Origin: Limnephilus marmoratus
Lineage: Eukaryota; Arthropoda; Insecta; Trichoptera; Limnephilidae
Length of the DNA: 64,000 nucleotides
Assembly: GCA_917880885.1 (NCBI GenBank)
Contig: OU862915.1
Location: 36,402,676 to 36,466,675, forward strand
Direction: 5' to 3'
The stretch's first letter is position 1. The number at the start of each line of letters is the position of its first letter. Below the pieces are notes generated by a model. That model was not told the origin of the DNA and made no database searches. It was given only the letters and a program-made list of their open reading frames with translations. Made by a program: the position numbers and the translations under genes. Positions 61,855 to 64,000 of the stretch are shown one piece after another.

Positions 61855-63255
61855 TTTTTTTTATTGTTTAAAAAAAGGCCAAGGATGAAAAAATAGTATG
61901 CCAATCCTCTGACAACACAAAAATCTTAACATTTTTTTTAAATTTAGCTAATGAATTGGAAGACTTTATGTAATCTGGCAGAATATTAAACAGAAGTGGA
62001 GCCTGATATAAAAAGTTTCTTTGGCCAAAAGATGTTTTAGTACTTATTGCGACAAAGTTCATTCTTGAGCCAATTCTAGTGGTATGGATTTGTTGGGTTC
62101 TTTCTGCAGAATAAATATTGATAAAAAATTTACAAATTATTTTAGAGATGTACAGCTGTTTTATACTCATAACGTCAGATTCCTTGTAAAGAAGTTTCGA
62201 TGGATAACGAAATTTTTTTTTGTACATGACCTTAAGAATTAATTTGTGAGCAATATTTAGTGGCTCTACATTGGACTTAAGACAGGATCCCCAGCATACA
62301 ATATTGTAAGAAAGTCGAGATTGTACTAAGGCATAATAGACAGATTTTAATTTATCTTTATCCAGTATATGACGAAGTTCTTTAAAAATATAGGTAAGTC
62401 TCCTGATATTTTTTGTTAACATGTCAATATGGTCATTCCATCTCAAATATTGATCAATATTTACACCTAGGTACCTTATACAGTCTACTCTTTCTAAAGG
62501 GTGGCAATTACAATTACAATTTTGCAGACAATTGTGTATAATTAGATTATGAGTGTTGGAAGGCTGACTTTTTGATGATATGCTAAAAGTTACATATTTT
62601 GTTTTTGATGTATTCAAAGTTAAGATGTTATTATTTAGCCAACTCTTTACTATTCTTAATCCTAATTATTAATAAATAAATGTAGCTTCGTTTAACAAAA
62701 AAAATTAGAATCTTGCGAGAGCCTTGAAGGAGTAACCATCAGTTACTTATACCAGGGCGGGTAAGAGGTGGATTACCTCCACTATTCTTAATCCTGAATC
62801 ACATTTGTCAAAAGCATCTTTCCAGGTTTTACCCTCAAATATTAAAGCAGTGTCGTCTGCGAAACTAACAATATTACCAGGAATATCTAAATTACATAAA
62901 TCATTAATGTAGATTAAAAACAATATTGGTCCAAGTACACTACCTTGTGGAACCCCAAATGAGATTTGTTTGCTAATGCTTAAATTATTATTTATCTCTA
63001 CTTGTTGTGTTCTATCGCTAAGATATGATTTGAACCAACTTAATGCTGTACTGGAATGTGAAATGCCAAGAGAAGATAATTTTTTGAGGAGTAATCCATG
63101 GGAAACCGTGTCAAATGCCTTTGATAGATCTAAAAACACAGCTAAGGCTTTGTTTCCATAATCCAGGGCACTAGTGACTTTCGACAATACCCTCAATACT
63201 GCATCACTTGTTCCTCTATTTTCTCTGAAACCAAACTGATTGCAAATACCCTAGC
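61855..63255 (-). pseudogene. LINE reverse transcriptase, 5'-truncated, split by repeat S
   Basis: From 63255 the minus strand encodes ICNQFGFRENRGTSDAVL, FLDLSKAFDTVSH, FGVPQGSVLGPILF and SFADDTALIF, so the RT palm residues (the D of FLDLSKAFD, and FADD) are intact. After CDSGLRIV the frame is broken by a 117-base insertion (62664-62780). It then resumes KSWLNNNILTLNTSKTKYV, RYLGVNIDQYLRWNDHI, and DKLKSVYYALVQSRLSYNIV to a stop at 61868. Without the insertion it would be one frame. The endonuclease and the RT N-terminus are missing. Confidence 0.9.
62664..62780. mobile_element. short repeat S, copy 1, with 15-base target duplication
   Basis: ACTATTCTTAATCCT lies on both sides (62649-62663 and 62781-62795). 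The 117-base insert holds TTGCGAGAGCCTTGAAGGAG, AACCATCAGTTACTTATACC and AGGGCGGG, as in copies at 23941 and 63772. On minus it would end in an AT-rich tail (ACATTTATTAATAATT), as in a retro-insertion. Confidence 0.9.
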
Positions 63256-63384
63256 AGTTTCTTGGAAAAACATGCATTCTAAATTAGAGTTTAAATAATA
63301 CAGAATCTTAAGTCTTCATAATATTGATGGTTTAGGAAATATCACTACTGTCCAGAGGAACACGTTTTGCCCCTATATATTCAG

Positions 63385-63760
63385 AAACGGATAGACGCCC
63401 TCGAAATATGGTGCAGGAAAAAAATGCTCAAGCGGACGCACAGCACGTGTCCATCCTAGAAAAGCAAGGCATCCACAGCAGGCTTTCAACTATCTGCCCA
63501 CAACGTATCGATGCTTTGGACTCTTTATTCTTCCCATAGATGGCATTGAAGTAAATAGTGGGAGGCTGTGCGCGTATTGCAATCACTGCTTACAGGGAAT
63601 TCCCAAACAGTTTGGGGATTCTACTAAACGGTTGAGTCATAAATAAACCAATCCCTAGATGGATATCTTCGGGCCTTCTCCATACTAAACGATTTGTCAT
63701 CAGTGTCATCAGATCAACTTGCATACTGCTCGCTAACGACGTATGGAGGGACAATGGGGG
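63385..63760 (+). pseudogene. pol-like LINE C-terminal remnant
   Basis: Plus frames give QKRIDALEIWCRKKMLKRTH and then (frame change) ILEKQGIHSRLSTICPQRID, recalling the RIDAxExWCxRRML and RRLSTI blocks of pol-like LINE C-termini. Near 63740 NDVWRDNGG resembles the extreme C-terminal block. Many frameshifts. Confidence 0.6.
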
Positions 63761-63771
63761 TCTAGTTTTGG

Positions 63772-63881
63772 TTAATTATAAATGTAGAGTCGTTCTATAA
63801 AAAAATTGAGTCCTTGTGAGAGCTCTGAAATAGTAACCACCTGTTCCTTACACCGGGGCGGGTATGTGGTGGATAAGCTCC
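63772..63881. repeat. short repeat S, copy 3
   Basis: AATGTAGAGTCGTTCTATAA, CCTTGTGAGAGCTCTGAAAT, AGTAACCACCTGTTCCTTAC and GGGGCGGGTATGTGGTGG. It ends at CTCC, like the insertion at 62664-62780. It follows the pol-like remnant directly, so S could be that LINE's 3' end rather than an independent SINE. Confidence 0.75.
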
Positions 63882-64000
63882 AATGCACTTCGAATAAGAG
63901 AAAGTTTTCCTTCGAAATGTGTCAGCCGGTGAACCCAAAACCGGTTTAAGTAAAATCTGTATGCTGCGAATTAAAATTACATTCAGTTGAAAATAGTTTT

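Noticed and set aside
1..64000. CRISPR arrays, bacterial operons, riboswitches, phage or integron features
   Set aside because: No regularly spaced identical repeats with unique spacers, no ribosome-binding-site-led gene runs; the sequence is eukaryotic in every respect.

Overview
The window is eukaryotic, and almost certainly from an arthropod (probably an insect) with a repeat-rich, AT-rich genome. The evidence is short non-coding spacers packed with mobile elements, tRNA-derived SINEs, LINE reverse-transcriptase remnants, a mariner relic, hAT, TTAA and TA-target MITEs, and a consensus splice donor after a signal-peptide exon. Nothing bacterial, viral or CRISPR-like was seen. The species cannot be fixed by reading alone.

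Only one piece of host coding sequence is well supported: a minus-strand exon at 31129-31629. It holds a start codon, about 30 residues of a secretory signal peptide, a GTGAGT donor, and a strong acceptor 410 bases upstream in the 5' UTR. Later exons would lie at lower coordinates and were not found, so much of 1-31 kb may be intron. A CpG-rich block at 55.23-56.00 kb may be a second host exon or promoter region, but this is uncertain.

Mobile elements, by family. (a) A complete but non-coding LTR element (13023-18176) has two 604-base LTRs that read as identical, TG..CA ends, a 4-base target duplication and a primer-binding site; it looks like a recent LARD-type insertion. (b) A Jockey-like LINE (31755-35245, minus) has an intact 981-residue ORF2. 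(c) LINE-L, an apolipoprotein-free, truncated LINE family known here only from RT C-termini, occurs at 18.9, 25.2, 28.9, 29.8, 37.4, 41.6, 45.0 and 57.5 kb. (d) The F family is a roughly 400-500-base non-coding repeat that ends in the same 3' hairpin as LINE-L, as expected of a SINE/LINE partnership; two copies are F-head/LINE-L chimeras. (e) SINE-T is a roughly 400-base tRNA-headed SINE present in about a dozen copies. (f) Several other LINE 3' ends (2.4, 9.5, 36.4, 48.5, 50.2, 56.3, 61.9-63.2 kb) and RTE/pol-like C-terminal scraps (7.6, 11.1, 39.3, 58.3, 63.4 kb) are present. (g) DNA transposons include a deleted mariner (52230-53152), hAT derivatives with 8-base duplications (28043-29812, 47794-48428, 57028-57505), TTAA-target elements (1434-1776; Q family at 20.7, 38.2 and 54.3 kb), a Tc/mariner MITE (59212-59593), foldback 27093-27610, and MITE families M, N and P.

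The elements are heavily nested. The clearest stacks are 27.9-30.4 kb (LINE-L, then hAT, then smaller GC-rich MITEs, then another LINE-L), 39.2-39.8 kb (a LINE tail inside MITE P) and 62.6-62.8 kb (a 117-base short repeat inside a reverse transcriptase, with a 15-base duplication). I saw no convincing new multi-gene system. The most useful leads are the non-coding LTR element, the shared LINE-L/F 3' hairpin, the chimeras, the orphan 132-codon ORF at 53983 and the signal-peptide exon.
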